A DNA stretch of 64,000 nt from Nitzschia sp. DOCU1 (GCA_951394045.1 OX595990.1:434001-498000), one strand, 5' to 3'; counted from the first letter of the stretch, positions 18,721-29,344 are shown. The notes: generated by a model from the letters alone, not told the origin. Translations and numbers: made by a program.

Positions 18721-19932
18721 CTATCTACCTTCATCATCCTTGTTTCCAAACAAATTGTGAAACAATTTTCGCAATTGAGTGACATTGCCACCATAGTGAC
18801 TCTCTACATCGGAAGGATCTTTGGCGGCCGTCACATTATTTTGGTTGGCAGCCGCTGTCGTTTTGGTTTGATTATAGCCAGGCGGAAATTTGAGCATGTC
18901 CTTGACGCCATAGGTGACATTGACATATTGATCGTCTCGACAAGGATAAATTTCGGCTGTCGGAGGACAATCATCGGCATTGAAAAAGTCCCAGCCATGC
19001 ATGTCTTCCGTATCATTGGCATGTTCATACCAAATGGTACGTTTCGGCTCGAAACATTTCGGCAAGTGTTTGATTTCTTTGACGCGTCCCGTCTTTTTAT
19101 CCTTGGCGCCAATCGTCAGAGAAGGTGCTCCTAAACCTTGTTTGGTACTGTGGGAAACTAAATACTGACGCGTGACCGTCCAGGCTTTCTTTTCCATTAG
19201 CAAACGAGCACCAATCGGATCGGGACTTTCATTGTTATGCAAGTGCGGGGGTTTGTAGGCCTCTAGAAAATCTTGGACAAACTGGCGATGCATGATCCAT
19301 CCACTAAATCCAATCCCACAACCAATAAAGTATCGCTGGTGGCGATACGCCAGCGCCCGAATTTCTTCTAGGGGCACACACAATTCATTGTCGGCTTCCA
19401 TGTAAAAAAAGTAGTCGGCCGTCGTATTGTGCAATAGATACTCAAAGACTTGTACAATTTTTTGCTTGTAACACAAAATCATGTACCGATGACAGGGTGC
19501 CTTGGCGACAAAGTGAGCATTGTGCCACAATTCTGTGGTACGACTCGCGCGTTGATTGCCCATGCTAGTATCGATATAATCAAAGACATGAAAATCTCGA
19601 GGAATTTGGACGGGAGTCAAGCGCCTGGCATCACGAATCGAAAAGGGAAAAAAGATGCCATCATCTTGATAAATCGTCGTAGTATTGCCGAAGGTGTCGG
19701 CTAATTCTTGGACTTGATATTGAAGCTTGTCTAGTACAAGCCGCATGCTTGCTAATTCTTGTCGCTTCACGTCTTGGCGTTGTTGAATGTTGAGATACAA
19801 GACAACATTGACGACTACTTGCAAGGCAATGAGCATCAAGGCCACTAAAAAGACGCGAATCGGAGAAAGCTTCGAGCGCTTTTTAGGACGCGGCGGCGAC
19901 ATGGAAGAGTAACCATTCAATATAGAAATCAT
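18721..19932 (-). CDS. Type II membrane protein, glycosyltransferase-like layout (paralog of 12699-14375)
   Basis: 403 aa. A short basic N-terminus (PPRPKKRSK) and a single anchor at about 24-47 are followed by a lumenal domain. It shares FFPFSIRDARRL, DYFFYMEADNELC (EADN at about 179), GCGIGFSGWIMHRQF, DPIGARLLMEKKAWTVTRQY and KHLPKCFEPKR with the gene at 12.7 kb. It lacks the long low-complexity C-terminal tail of that paralog, so it shows the core domain better (about residues 85-350). N-glycosylation sequons (NTT, NVT) are present. Golgi location and glycosyltransferase activity are inferred from layout only. Confidence 0.75.
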   Translation of the reverse strand: MISILNGYSSMSPPRPKKRSKLSPIRVFLVALMLIALQVVVNVVLYLNIQQRQDVKRQELASMRLVLDKLQYQVQELADTFGNTTTIYQDDGIFFPFSIRDARRLTPVQIPRDFHVFDYIDTSMGNQRASRTTELWHNAHFVAKAPCHRYMILCYKQKIVQVFEYLLHNTTADYFFYMEADNELCVPLEEIRALAYRHQRYFIGCGIGFSGWIMHRQFVQDFLEAYKPPHLHNNESPDPIGARLLMEKKAWTVTRQYLVSHSTKQGLGAPSLTIGAKDKKTGRVKEIKHLPKCFEPKRTIWYEHANDTEDMHGWDFFNADDCPPTAEIYPCRDDQYVNVTYGVKDMLKFPPGYNQTKTTAAANQNNVTAAKDPSDVESHYGGNVTQLRKLFHNLFGNKDDEGR

Positions 19933-20465
19933 AGTAGTGTGTAGGGTGATATAATGATAATCATAGAATGAAAGTGAAAGGAAGAAAGGGTCTCAACGTA
20001 CTCGTATCGTATCGTACAAGTTGGCGGTGCGGCAGTGAAAGGCCTCTCGAGGGCCATGGTCGTGTGTGGTCGTCTCGTTCCGCTTGTTGAGGAGGCGCAA
20101 CCGTACTAAGGTCCGACGCGCTTACCGGCGCGCCCGCCCCACTTCTCAACGGCACGAATACTTAGTAATATGGAAGATGCCGACGTGCAAAAAATATTTT
20201 TGTAATCAAAGTAACTATGATCAACGGATGGCACAAACACGAATGATGGAAGGATCGGGATGACGCAAGAGGGCGAAGACGTGCATTTTTCTATCTGCTG
20301 AAATCGGAGAATCACCACCCCTCTCCCCCCGCGCTATGCCACGGCAGCAAATCTTCCGAACCTTTTTTGCTTTCTCTATTAGTGAATGGAGAATCCTGTG
20401 GGTTGTTTACTCTATGCCCGTTGGGGGAGCAGGGAAGGCGTCGAACGAAGGAGGAATCCAAGACG
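19933..20465. other. Intergenic region
   Basis: This lies between the divergent genes at 19.9 and 20.5 kb and contains no convincing ORF. From about 20405 (CTATGCCCGTTGGGGGAGCAG) the sequence is homologous to the 5' flanks of copies A and C, marking the left edge of the duplicated unit. Confidence 0.5.
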
Positions 20466-21737
20466 ATGATATGTGTGACCCTCATTCCTCACTCCAACAA
20501 GAAGCTCCAACGAAGAAGTTCATCGCCAGAGTCGTTGCAAAACGTTAGGATCGCGACGACGACAATGAAGAGTAATAACAAACCACAATTATCTGGTCCT
20601 TGCGCCAACCCACAATGCACTTTCGGGGGCATGGCACCCAGCCTACACACGTGCCCATGCTGCCACAAGAACATCCATCTTCCTTGCGGCAAGGAGACAC
20701 CCGACTTTAAGTTTGTCCTCTGCCCGATATGCGAAAGGCAGCTAGAATATCAGCGGGAGGCGAAGAGGGGACGGCCGGCAGAACTGAAACAAAACTATCA
20801 TTACTCCCCACCAGCCAAGAAGTACCGTGACGTGTATGAAAACCATGATGGACTAGGAGATCCAGGGGCGGAGGCATACCCCAGGTGTCATCGAGCGAGT
20901 GAAACAGATTCTAATTCCCGCTCCAACACGACCCCCACCCCCACCCTCAACGATCAAGAACCTAGCGCAGACCCATGGCAGTTTGTAGCAATGCTCCTGA
21001 CTCAAGTCAGTCAGCTGAAACAGGAACTACGACAAGTCAAGCAAGAACTCACTGACGTTCGTGCCGAAAATAAGAGTTCCTATCGCGAACTACTGCGTGC
21101 CTTGAAAACGCACAACGACAACCTCCGAACAGATCGTGGTGAGACTACTAATACTAATAATGCAGCCAGTGATACGGCTGCATCGATCGCGGACACTAGC
21201 GGTGTCAATAACATAGGGACGGCCACGGCCAATGGTGTTACCCATGACAACACTTCTGGAGGGCCGACCGATATGGAACCACAGCAATTCCCGGTAGTAG
21301 CATCGGTAGGTCCCGATGACGTGAAGTATGGTATGGCACCAGCTGCGTCATCGTCGCAAAAATATCGCGAAGTAGTCGACCTCCTGTCGCGCAAAAAACC
21401 GTTTCCATTTCCATGGAAAATGCATCAGCTTCTAAGCGATGTGGAGCAGGGAAACGACGAGCATGTTATTTCTTGGCTTCCAGGAGGAAAGTGCTTTAAA
21501 GTGCACGATCGAGACGCCTTTGTGACAAGAATATTGCCAATCTACTTTCGGCAGAATTCGTTTAAAAGCTTCCTGCGCCAACTCTACCATTACGGTTTTG
21601 ATAGAATGAAAGCTCGTGGGAAAGAAAAGGGGGCTTACTTTCATCCTCTGTTCATTAAAGGGCATCGCGAGCTGACTCTGTCTATCAAGACGAGGGAGGG
21701 GAGCAGGAAACGACGAATGCAGCCTCCCGACGCCTAG
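20466..21737 (+). CDS. Zinc-finger/coiled-coil protein fused to an HSF DNA-binding domain (copy B)
   Basis: 423 aa from the conserved MICV Met; the frame is open from 20367. The first 290 residues match copies A and C: zinc module, basic linker, coiled coil, acidic linker ending DDVKYG. Where A enters its GCR1-like domains, B switches to an HSF-type winged-helix domain at about 312-405. This has FPFPWKMHQLLSDVE, ISWLPGGKCFKVHD, RILPIYFRQNSFKSFLRQLY, YGFDRM and GAYFHPLFIKGH. All hallmarks of the HSF domain are present, including the FxQxxFxSFxRQLxxYGF recognition-helix pattern. The protein ends 15 residues later. It would be a chimeric transcription factor with an intact frame. The junction lies at about 21325-21335. 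Confidence 0.8.
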   Translation: MICVTLIPHSNKKLQRRSSSPESLQNVRIATTTMKSNNKPQLSGPCANPQCTFGGMAPSLHTCPCCHKNIHLPCGKETPDFKFVLCPICERQLEYQREAKRGRPAELKQNYHYSPPAKKYRDVYENHDGLGDPGAEAYPRCHRASETDSNSRSNTTPTPTLNDQEPSADPWQFVAMLLTQVSQLKQELRQVKQELTDVRAENKSSYRELLRALKTHNDNLRTDRGETTNTNNAASDTAASIADTSGVNNIGTATANGVTHDNTSGGPTDMEPQQFPVVASVGPDDVKYGMAPAASSSQKYREVVDLLSRKKPFPFPWKMHQLLSDVEQGNDEHVISWLPGGKCFKVHDRDAFVTRILPIYFRQNSFKSFLRQLYHYGFDRMKARGKEKGAYFHPLFIKGHRELTLSIKTREGSRKRRMQPPDA

Positions 21738-21904
21738 GAGCAACGAGAACAGTACTATAGGAGTATTTGTGACGAACGCTGCGGGTACTAGGGGCATGGG
21801 CGGACGAGGACGAAGCGCTACCGCCGGCATTGCTTCTGGAACAAGAGGAATATTAGAGCCACCAGCTTCTAGCAGTACGCCTTCCTTCTCGACGCCATCA
21901 TGAT

Positions 21905-22495
21905 GAGCCTACTACTACTACGGACAATAATTATGCAGCCAGTGATACGGCTGCTGCATCGGTCGCGGCGGACGCTGGTGGTACCAATATGAAAGGTACG
22001 GCAGAAGGCAATGATAATTACGACGACACAGCAGTGGAGGCGGACGAAAATACTACTACCACCAATGCAGCCAATGAGCCGGCCGCGACCGATGGTGGTA
22101 CCCGTGACAACACTATTGGAGGGCCGACCGGCATGGAACAACAGCAACAAGTTTCGGTAGCAGCACCGAAAGGTCCCGATCACGTGGGACTCTGCACAAT
22201 CTTTGGAACGAATCGTTGGCGGGCATTGATGGCAGAATACCTGCATGCCAATTTACATCCAACGAGCGCTACAAGAACGGGTTTAGGTTCAGCAGACGTT
22301 TCGTTTTTTGGAAAGTTGTGGTAGATATGGTTTGTCGCTGGTGGGATGAAGGCGGAGGCGTCGATTGACAAGGTTTACTAGGACAATGGCGGCAATGACA
22401 AGAGTGTTGATGGCCGAAATGAAACTACCCGGGCGCCGACACCCGTTTCTTTTTGTTGGTGGTGCTGCGGCAGGTACTACCGACAATACAACGTA
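21905..22495 (+). pseudogene. Decayed GCR1-like tail of a second family copy downstream of copy B
   Basis: From TACTACTACTACGGACAATA the sequence matches copy A from about 17319 to its stop: the Thr/Ala linker, the GPDHV motif, and remnants of one GCR1-like domain (FSRRFVFWKVV, KAEASIDKVY in broken frames). In-frame stops and indels break it. The end ACAACGTAGTAGTAGTTAA matches copy A. It re-enters the family sequence about 315 bp upstream of the point where copy B left it, so linker sequence is present on both sides of the HSF segment. This looks like a remnant of another copy joined through the HSF insert. Confidence 0.7.
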
Positions 22496-22714
22496 GTAGT
22501 AGTTAAATGCAACGAAGTAGTCCTATCGAAATGATTGCAATCCAAAACGACGTCTTTTGACAATCCAATCGAATGGAATGTGTCGTGGTGCGTGGTAAAT
22601 GAAAGATTTGGCGCGGCTTGCGAATCGCAAAAGAAGTACGACTGAACGCTTGTACTATTACTGAAAGACACATTTGCTTGTCCAGGTTGACAGATGGTCC
22701 GGTATTATATTCCG

Positions 22715-23886
22715 TTAAACTTCTTGATCGACAAACTTTTCTTGGTGAGTGCTAGTGGTAGTAATAGTAGTAGGTTGAAAGGCAGTTTCATCGCAGTAGC
22801 GTTGCCGACAGGATGGACAGGGACTTCCGCCGCCCTTGCCCTTGTAACTTGCCAGGTAGTCCACAAAACAGTCACGGTGAAATACATGGGGACACGTGGA
22901 CAACCAGGACCACACAATGGTATCACCCACTTGATAGGAATCCAGACAAATGGCGCAAGCATCCGAAACATGTTGTTGTTGTTGATGATGCTGGGCACAA
23001 CGTGCCGACGACGACGATTCGTCATTGTCATCATTTTCCACTCTGCTAGAACATGGTGGTTGTTGCTCCAACGAGAGCGAGGAGGTAGTTGAATCCATTG
23101 TATCGACGGTCGTCGTAGTATTATCGCGGCCTTGAGAAGATATACAACATTTCTCTTGTCCGTCGTTCTCCTGTGTATTTGACTTGTTAAAAACAAGGAT
23201 GACGCTTCGTTCATCGTCCATGTTGGTGTCGCTTTCGCCTAATGTAATATCTATTGTTGCCGACGTCGACAATTTAGTTGTTGTGTTTGACTCGTCGCGA
23301 AGCCCTTGCTCAATATCCTCCTCGTCTGGTATGCAATGGGGAACAACCACAAGATTGGTCGTGTCGACGACCTAACATGAAAAAGGCGACAACAATGGAA
23401 AAGGATTTCAAATATGAGACGACGCCGACATTACCAGTATTTCCGCGAGACAACGGCAAAGAATCAACCCATATTACATACCATTTGGCGACCACTGCGT
23501 TCGAAATAGCTGAGTAATCGAAGTCTGCGTTCTTTTGTCGGCAACTTCAGACTCTCATCTGCTTCTTCTGTGGCGCCCTCGCGTTGTCCATCGATATCAG
23601 TACAATTTTTCGTGTAGTACAGGATGCAACAGCCCCAGATAAGAAATATCAGTAGCATCGTAAAGCCAATCGTAATCATAGTACCAACCCCTACAGTCAA
23701 GGATGAGCCTCCGAAATGTAGAGTCCCATTCTCGTGGTCGGTCGTCGTCTTGTAAACATACGTCGACCCATCTTCTGCCTCATAATAATAGTATTCACGA
23801 TGTTGAGGATTCTTCAACAAGCGGTCGAATTGGATGTTGTTGCTGCTATCGGACATGTTTTCCTGGGATGGCAAAGGAACATCCAT
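22715..23886 (-). CDS. Transmembrane RING-H2 protein, probable E3 ubiquitin ligase (two exons)
   Basis: Exon 1 is 23886-23482, the intron is 23481-23372 (110 bp, GTATGT...TTAG, phase 0) and exon 2 is 23371-22715. Joined, they give about 353 aa. The Met at 23886 gives an N-terminal region of about 70 residues like that of the neighbouring paralog; the frame is open to 24027. One membrane helix is centred on GTMITIGFTMLLIFLIWG. The intron follows LLSYFERSGRQM. The C-terminal half is Ser/Thr/Gln-rich and ends with a RING-H2 finger: CAIC, a spacer, CPHVFHRDC, KGKGGGSPCPSC. RING-H2 domains recruit E2 enzymes, so membrane-bound ubiquitin ligation is inferred. Confidence 0.85.
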
Positions 23887-24027
23887 TGTTCCAATGTGTA
23901 GACTGCGTTTGAGATATGGTGAATAGATTGTTGTCTCAAAGTCAAGTCGACGTGAATAGAATCGGCGCTTCCAACTTTGTCGCTTTCGGGAAAATCGAAT
24001 TTGGCCGGGCTCCAAAGTAGAGATCAA

Positions 24028-25110
24028 GTTCTCGAATAATCCATAATCATCTAAAGCGTCAAGGCATAGAAGTTTGAAGTCAGGAACAATCCAGCTTGTT
24101 CGAACGCCACCACGTAGGCGCTATTGGACGAACGCATTCAGGGATTTTCCCTTGTGAAGGATTTATAGAGTACGGTCGTCTCGGCTTATTAAGTGATTGC
24201 GTTTGCTGGTAGTGTGAAGTGTTTTATGCCTCCTATTCGTATTTTTATCAATTGGCTAAATGGCATACCAGTGAATGAGCGCCACCTTCCCGGGGCTATA
24301 TTAATGAGGGAACTCCTCATATAGGAGAATGTCGCCATTAAACCAAAAAACGAACCCTTTCGCTTTTATCTTGGCGAAGCGTCGTCATTTTGATCTTGGG
24401 AACTTCGGCTCAATTGCATAGCCAAGAGAGGAAGGAATCCATCACAGAAACGCAAGGAAAAACGTCACCTTGGTCTGACGACAAGACGTGCTGAGCATCA
24501 AACTTCGCCTCCCCACTCTATGAAAGCACCCCCCATCTATCTGTGTGGCACCACCATTTGTATGAAGCACTTGAATGGATTGCGTCAATCGACGTGTTTC
24601 CTTGAAACCATAAAATGAGAAGGATCAAGACTTGTTCCTGCAACTGATGTTGCTTGCTCGCTCCCGTCGTCTGACTTATTCCGGGCCGTCAATTGGCGTG
24701 GGCCAAAGAGGTTTGCCGCAGAATCGGAAACTGCGACTTGTTCGAGTATCATCAAGGGGCATCATGGCTTCTTCTCAACGAGTGTCAGGTTGAATCCCTT
24801 CTCGAAAATATGCGACTCCTGGTGAACTAGACCATTCCAAAAGGCCGCCGCTGGTCGTCGATCCCAAGAATATTGTCATGAAACGGATCAATCTTTTGAA
24901 CAACCTGTTTCTTCTCCTATTCAAAGGCGTGAAATGGACTGCTTCTACAAGTATCTTTGGGGGGTGGCATCGTGATTGACGGTCCATGTGTATGACTCGA
25001 ATGCAGGGCAACTTTGTGGCTTTTCTCTGGTTTTGAAAGTTAATCTATTTTGGTTGTACAAGGATTCGATTCTACGAATTTATTTCGATGGTGCCGCCAG
25101 TCGCTTGATT
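24028..25110. other. Intergenic region
   Basis: About 1.1 kb between the two RING genes. Only short, composition-driven ORFs are present. A short inverted element at about 24305-24330 (GGGAACTCCTCATATAGGAG) is the only structure noticed. Confidence 0.35.
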
Positions 25111-26307
25111 TCACACGGATACTGTTGAGGCCCCCTCTACATCTTCGTCTGCGTTTGCCACGGCTGCTGCCAAGTTCCTTTGGGATGTTGCTTGCTTGGG
25201 ATCACGGGGCGCACGACAGAAAACGGACTCGTCGCAGTATGTCTGGCGGCATGATGGGCAGGGAGTACCCTTGCCGCGGTAGCGCAACAAATAGTTCACA
25301 AAGCAGTCCTTGTGAAACACGTGAGGGCATTGATCCGACCAAACGACAGTGTCTCCAGCCTGATAAGGTTCCAGGCAAACGGCGCAAGCGTCTGTGACTT
25401 GCTGCTTCTCGACTTGGGGGCCTACATCGTTGCATTCGGATACTGAGAGATCATTGGACACCTGGGCTTCGCCACACGTTCTGCTTTCCTCATCTGTGGT
25501 TGAATGCTTGCCGGCGATCTGAGGAGATGACGCTGGTTCCAAGCTGCAATCATTGGCAGACCCTTCATCGATATTGTGTGCTGGTACTGGTGCTTTGATC
25601 GGCCTGGTCAAAGTGAGTACTATCTCTTCGCTGGTATCATTGTCCCCATCATCTTGAAGGACCGAGTCCATTCGGCAGGTGTGGTGCTGCTGTTCCGTTG
25701 GGGCAGCAGTGTGATCGTCGTCGTCGCTACCTTGACCCCCGTCGAATCCCTGCTCAAGATCGCCGTCAAGCGATCGACTCAACCGCAAGATATCTGCCTC
25801 TTTTACAACCTGGAGAGAAAAAAGTCAATAAATGGGGTGGTGAGCGCGATGACAACAAGATGAGTTGCGTGGCAGGAAACCCAGGCAAAATCTACATACC
25901 GTTTGGTTGCCGCTGCGCTCAAAGTAAGCCAGCAAGCGATCGAGGCGTTCCTTGCGGGACATTTCCTTCGGTGCTTCCCGCTCGGCTTCTGCTGCTTGCT
26001 GCTGGGCAGCAGCTAATGCTAGGCGATCATTGGACGACTTATAGGCGGCGTAGATGGCATAGAGGCACCAACCCAAGAATAAGACGCAAATGGCAAGAAA
26101 CATTAAGACGACGGCCCAAGTCGGCATCGTGTTCCCACCGTCGCCTTCGACGCCTTCGTCCATTTCTGCTGCGTAGTGGTAAGGCGCACCATTTTCAGCC
26201 CGGTCGCCGATCTGAATGCTGTAGTGGAAGCCATCTTCAGTTGGTACAATTGAATTGGCGTAGGGGTTTGAGGTGCTGGTGTGTGTAAGGCTGCGTTGAG
26301 AATCCAT
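25111..26307 (-). CDS. Transmembrane RING-H2 protein, tandem paralog (two exons)
   Basis: Exon 1 is 26307-25900, the intron is 25899-25810 (90 bp, GTATGT...CCAG, phase 0) and exon 2 is 25809-25111, giving about 368 aa. The start at MDSQRSL is preferred by comparison with the paralog; the frame is open to 26424. The membrane helix is AVVLMFLAICVLFLGWCLYA. The intron follows LLAYFERSGNQT, exactly where the neighbour's intron lies. The acidic region is followed by a RING-H2 finger: CAVC, SDQCPHVFHKDC, RGKGTPCPSC. It is a probable membrane E3 ligase that arose by tandem duplication. A cytosolic basic segment (SRKERLDRL) directly precedes the intron in both genes. Confidence 0.85.
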
Positions 26308-26424
26308 GTTGTCGGTAACTGGTTTGCTGTTTTCAACGTGGTTAAAGTCACCTTCGAATTGAAATTGTGAGAACAAATCAGAATACATGTGGAGTAGGTG
26401 TTTGCAGCAAAGACACATCATCAT

Positions 26425-27472
26425 GTGGTTCCTGGTTTGGAGTAGCTCTTGGATGTTCTTGTGGACATCCTTTCAGATGCATACATAATGACAGTGTGCA
26501 CGTTTCAAAAAATGAGAGCTACCGGTGGCTACTCCTATTTGAAAGCGGCAGCTATTATCGTGTTGCTGCTGCTTCTAGCCGAAGGCGACACGGCAATCAC
26601 ATACGCCAACAACAAAATCCCTTAAATCATTGCAATTATATGATTCTTTTCATTAGTGCCTGTGGCAGGCAAGCGTTCGCACAGAAAGTGCTTGAAGACA
26701 AGAGCCCTTGGCGAAAATGCAAAACCCTCGCACGTGCTTGGTACGCCACTAGAATTTAATCGAAGCCATCATGCCTACCCGACTGAAAAAGAATTCGTAA
26801 ATTCGTTTGGCACTTACTTTGCGTTGGGTTTGGGAGTCCGAGACTGCAATACCCATCACGGAGTCTCACTTTCTGACGTAGCCATCGAGACAGACGTAGT
26901 TATGATGATAGCAAGAATGCATGCCGAGTTCTTGTCCGGCTAAAGACAAAGCAACTCCTTGAAACGACGACTCAGTATCATTGCGGCCGCGCACTTACTA
27001 CGATTGAACCTACGGTAAAACTTCAACCTCTAGAGAGCAATGCACGACAAGGAAGAAGCGTGTCGGCTGGGAGGCGTCTAGCTAGGTAATAGTAGAAAGT
27101 TGAGAAGCACGGTCGGCGTCATTACTGCTGCTTCCCGTTGCTGATTTTTGTGTAGTAAGAACGCGGCTGGCCCCGAAGAAGCCTTTGCCCAGATGCTACT
27201 TCGTCAAAGTGCTGCTCACATACTAGGCTATGTCACTTCTTTGCGGGAAGCGGTTACAAGGGTGAGAAGAAGATTGCCACACAAAGGGTGAACTAACCTT
27301 TTCAAAACCAGTACCGCAATACGCGAGCACTGCATTGCCGCCGATTCTACTAGAGCCGAAGGAACTCATATGGGCAAAACGTCTTAAAGTACCTGCTCTG
27401 TTATTGTATGCTGTTCATAGATGCTGTAAACAAAGTATTTGGACGTATCTACTTTCTACTTCTGAGTAGTTC
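26425..27472. other. Intergenic region
   Basis: About 1 kb upstream of the second RING gene and downstream of the ALDH gene. Plus-strand ORFs of 95-130 codons here show no domain or signal. I see nothing else supportable. Confidence 0.35.
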
Positions 27473-29344
27473 TTATCTGCTGCGGGTATAGAGATAGCCA
27501 GCTGTCCCAGCCACAGCGGCACCACCGATCGCCGACGCGACTGCCAGATCAACTCCCACAATAGCGCATACAAGTTCCAAAATGGGGCCAATTCCTGGTG
27601 CCACCAAGAGTTTGTTGACAGCCTTTAAGATTTTGGTTTGTTTCTTGAGATTGGACTCCAGTTTGGGATGAGTCGCCGACACGATAGGGCCCGACAAGAC
27701 AAACTTTTCATAGTGAGCCAATCCCAACATGTTGTTAATGCGACCAATGCCAGATTCCACGTTCGACAAAGGTTCTCCAGGAAAGGCACCCCAGGCACCT
27801 TCGGGACAACCATAGCACATGCCACCCCATGAGTTGACTCCGATAGAGCCATACTTGAGATTGGCAATCAACTTTTGATAGGAATCAGATGATTGCAATG
27901 CCGGCTTGGCCGTGACGGTACCACTCAAGGAACCAAAGAGGTAGTCATTGCAAAACGTGGCTGCCGTTTCACAAAAGTCTTCCAGTGTATCCGTGTGCTG
28001 GAGTCGAGCGACCGAGTATACCGGACAAAAGGGTTCATTGTTGCGAGCATACTCGGCCTTGGCCGATGCTCGGCCTTCTGGGGTAGTCAAGTCGATTGCC
28101 AAATCAATCGCCAAATAAGGCAATAAGGTAGCTTCTTTGCTCAAGAGTGGATTGGATAGTTTACGCTCTTCAACGCCCATTCGCGTCTTGGAATCGAGTA
28201 ACTTGGCATTGGGATAATGGTCTCGAAAGGCTTGCCAACGTTGTGTGCAACCAGGATAGTACGGCACGGGCAAAATGGCACTGGTCAGACTGGTTTCCAG
28301 AATTTCCAAGAATTGATCTTTTTGATTCCAGCTTTCTGACACGACAATCATTTTGGGAGCATTGCAATTGCACGAAGCATTGGCATGAATCATGGCCGCC
28401 AACATGCCCGCTTGATCCTTTAGTTCTGCGACTGTATAGTCTGCCGGAACGACAATCCATGGCGAGACGGCTCCTAGTTCCGATGTCATTTCCGCTTTTA
28501 ACTTTGGAGTATTGCGTTGTTTGTTGAGTTGTTGTTCCTTGGAATCCCAACCCCACACAATGCCATCATGCGTGGCCTTGCCTCCCGTCAAATGGACCGC
28601 TGTGACTAACGGATGATGGACCAAGGCAGCCGCTCGTTCATTGGTCGAATGACATTCCAAGTCCATGTATCCACGACGAATCATGGGTTCAAACAAGTCT
28701 CGAATCAATTTTTCGGTATAATAACGAAGGGCATGCAATTTGAGATAGACCACACAATTGCGAGTATAGAGTCCATACAAACAATCCGACAAGGCTAATC
28801 CACCTTGATTGCCAGCCCCCAAGACAATCATGAGACCCGATTCTTTTGGAGTGTCATCATTATCCAAATATTGATAGGGCTTCACATCTTGTTCGTTCGT
28901 GACGGCCGTGCCATTCAACCATACTTCGCCTTTGCATCCTGCTGCCATGGGACTTTTTTTGCTGGTCGCCAATGTCGGAAAGGCTTCCACGCAAACTTGT
29001 CCATTAATGGCCTTGCGCGTTTTGAGTTTTTGGGGGAGTGTATTGTGAACGCGCTTGTCGTAGACTTCTTGCAACGAATGCAAGGTATTTTGAAAGAGCA
29101 CAATCATGAGCAAACACAAGCTTTCTGCCTCCAGTTTGCCTTCGTCGGTATCGGCGGGAACTCCCATCATGGGCAATCCACCTAAGCCGGCTTGTTGGTG
29201 GAGTGTCTCATATCCCGCACGCCTCAAACGTTGTTTCATTTCATTCAATAACTCCAACTTGTCTGGCAGACTGAGTTTGGCCCATTCGTCTCGTTTGGAC
29301 GAGACACGTTCGAGTGCCTCAAACGAAGAAGAAGATGATGACAT
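27473..29344 (-). CDS. Aldehyde dehydrogenase family protein with C-terminal membrane anchor
   Basis: 623 aa. It has the ALDH landmarks in order: a nucleotide-binding loop GLMIVLGAGNQGG (about 170-182), HLTGGKATHDGIVWG (about 251-265), the general-base Glu in SELGAVSPWIV (about E289), and a Cys cluster ANASCNCNAPK (C325/C327) about 36 residues later, the usual spacing for the catalytic Cys. Further on are NEPFCPVYSV and GSIGVNSWGG. The protein ends with a hydrophobic helix (around ASAIGGAAVAGTAGYLY) and a short basic tail, so it is probably tail-anchored, as fatty-aldehyde dehydrogenases are. The sequence is divergent from canonical ALDHs (ELGA for ELGG, GNQGG loop), so the substrate is unknown. 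Confidence 0.8.
   Translation of the reverse strand: MSSSSSSFEALERVSSKRDEWAKLSLPDKLELLNEMKQRLRRAGYETLHQQAGLGGLPMMGVPADTDEGKLEAESLCLLMIVLFQNTLHSLQEVYDKRVHNTLPQKLKTRKAINGQVCVEAFPTLATSKKSPMAAGCKGEVWLNGTAVTNEQDVKPYQYLDNDDTPKESGLMIVLGAGNQGGLALSDCLYGLYTRNCVVYLKLHALRYYTEKLIRDLFEPMIRRGYMDLECHSTNERAAALVHHPLVTAVHLTGGKATHDGIVWGWDSKEQQLNKQRNTPKLKAEMTSELGAVSPWIVVPADYTVAELKDQAGMLAAMIHANASCNCNAPKMIVVSESWNQKDQFLEILETSLTSAILPVPYYPGCTQRWQAFRDHYPNAKLLDSKTRMGVEERKLSNPLLSKEATLLPYLAIDLAIDLTTPEGRASAKAEYARNNEPFCPVYSVARLQHTDTLEDFCETAATFCNDYLFGSLSGTVTAKPALQSSDSYQKLIANLKYGSIGVNSWGGMCYGCPEGAWGAFPGEPLSNVESGIGRINNMLGLAHYEKFVLSGPIVSATHPKLESNLKKQTKILKAVNKLLVAPGIGPILELVCAIVGVDLAVASAIGGAAVAGTAGYLYTRSR

Noticed and set aside
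21331..21737. HSF segment as an independent gene
   Set aside because: There is no start codon context of its own before the domain, and the frame is continuous with the upstream zinc-finger sequence.
25698..26288. 196-codon plus-strand ORF
   Set aside because: Antisense to the second RING gene's first exon and intron, Arg-rich with no domain.
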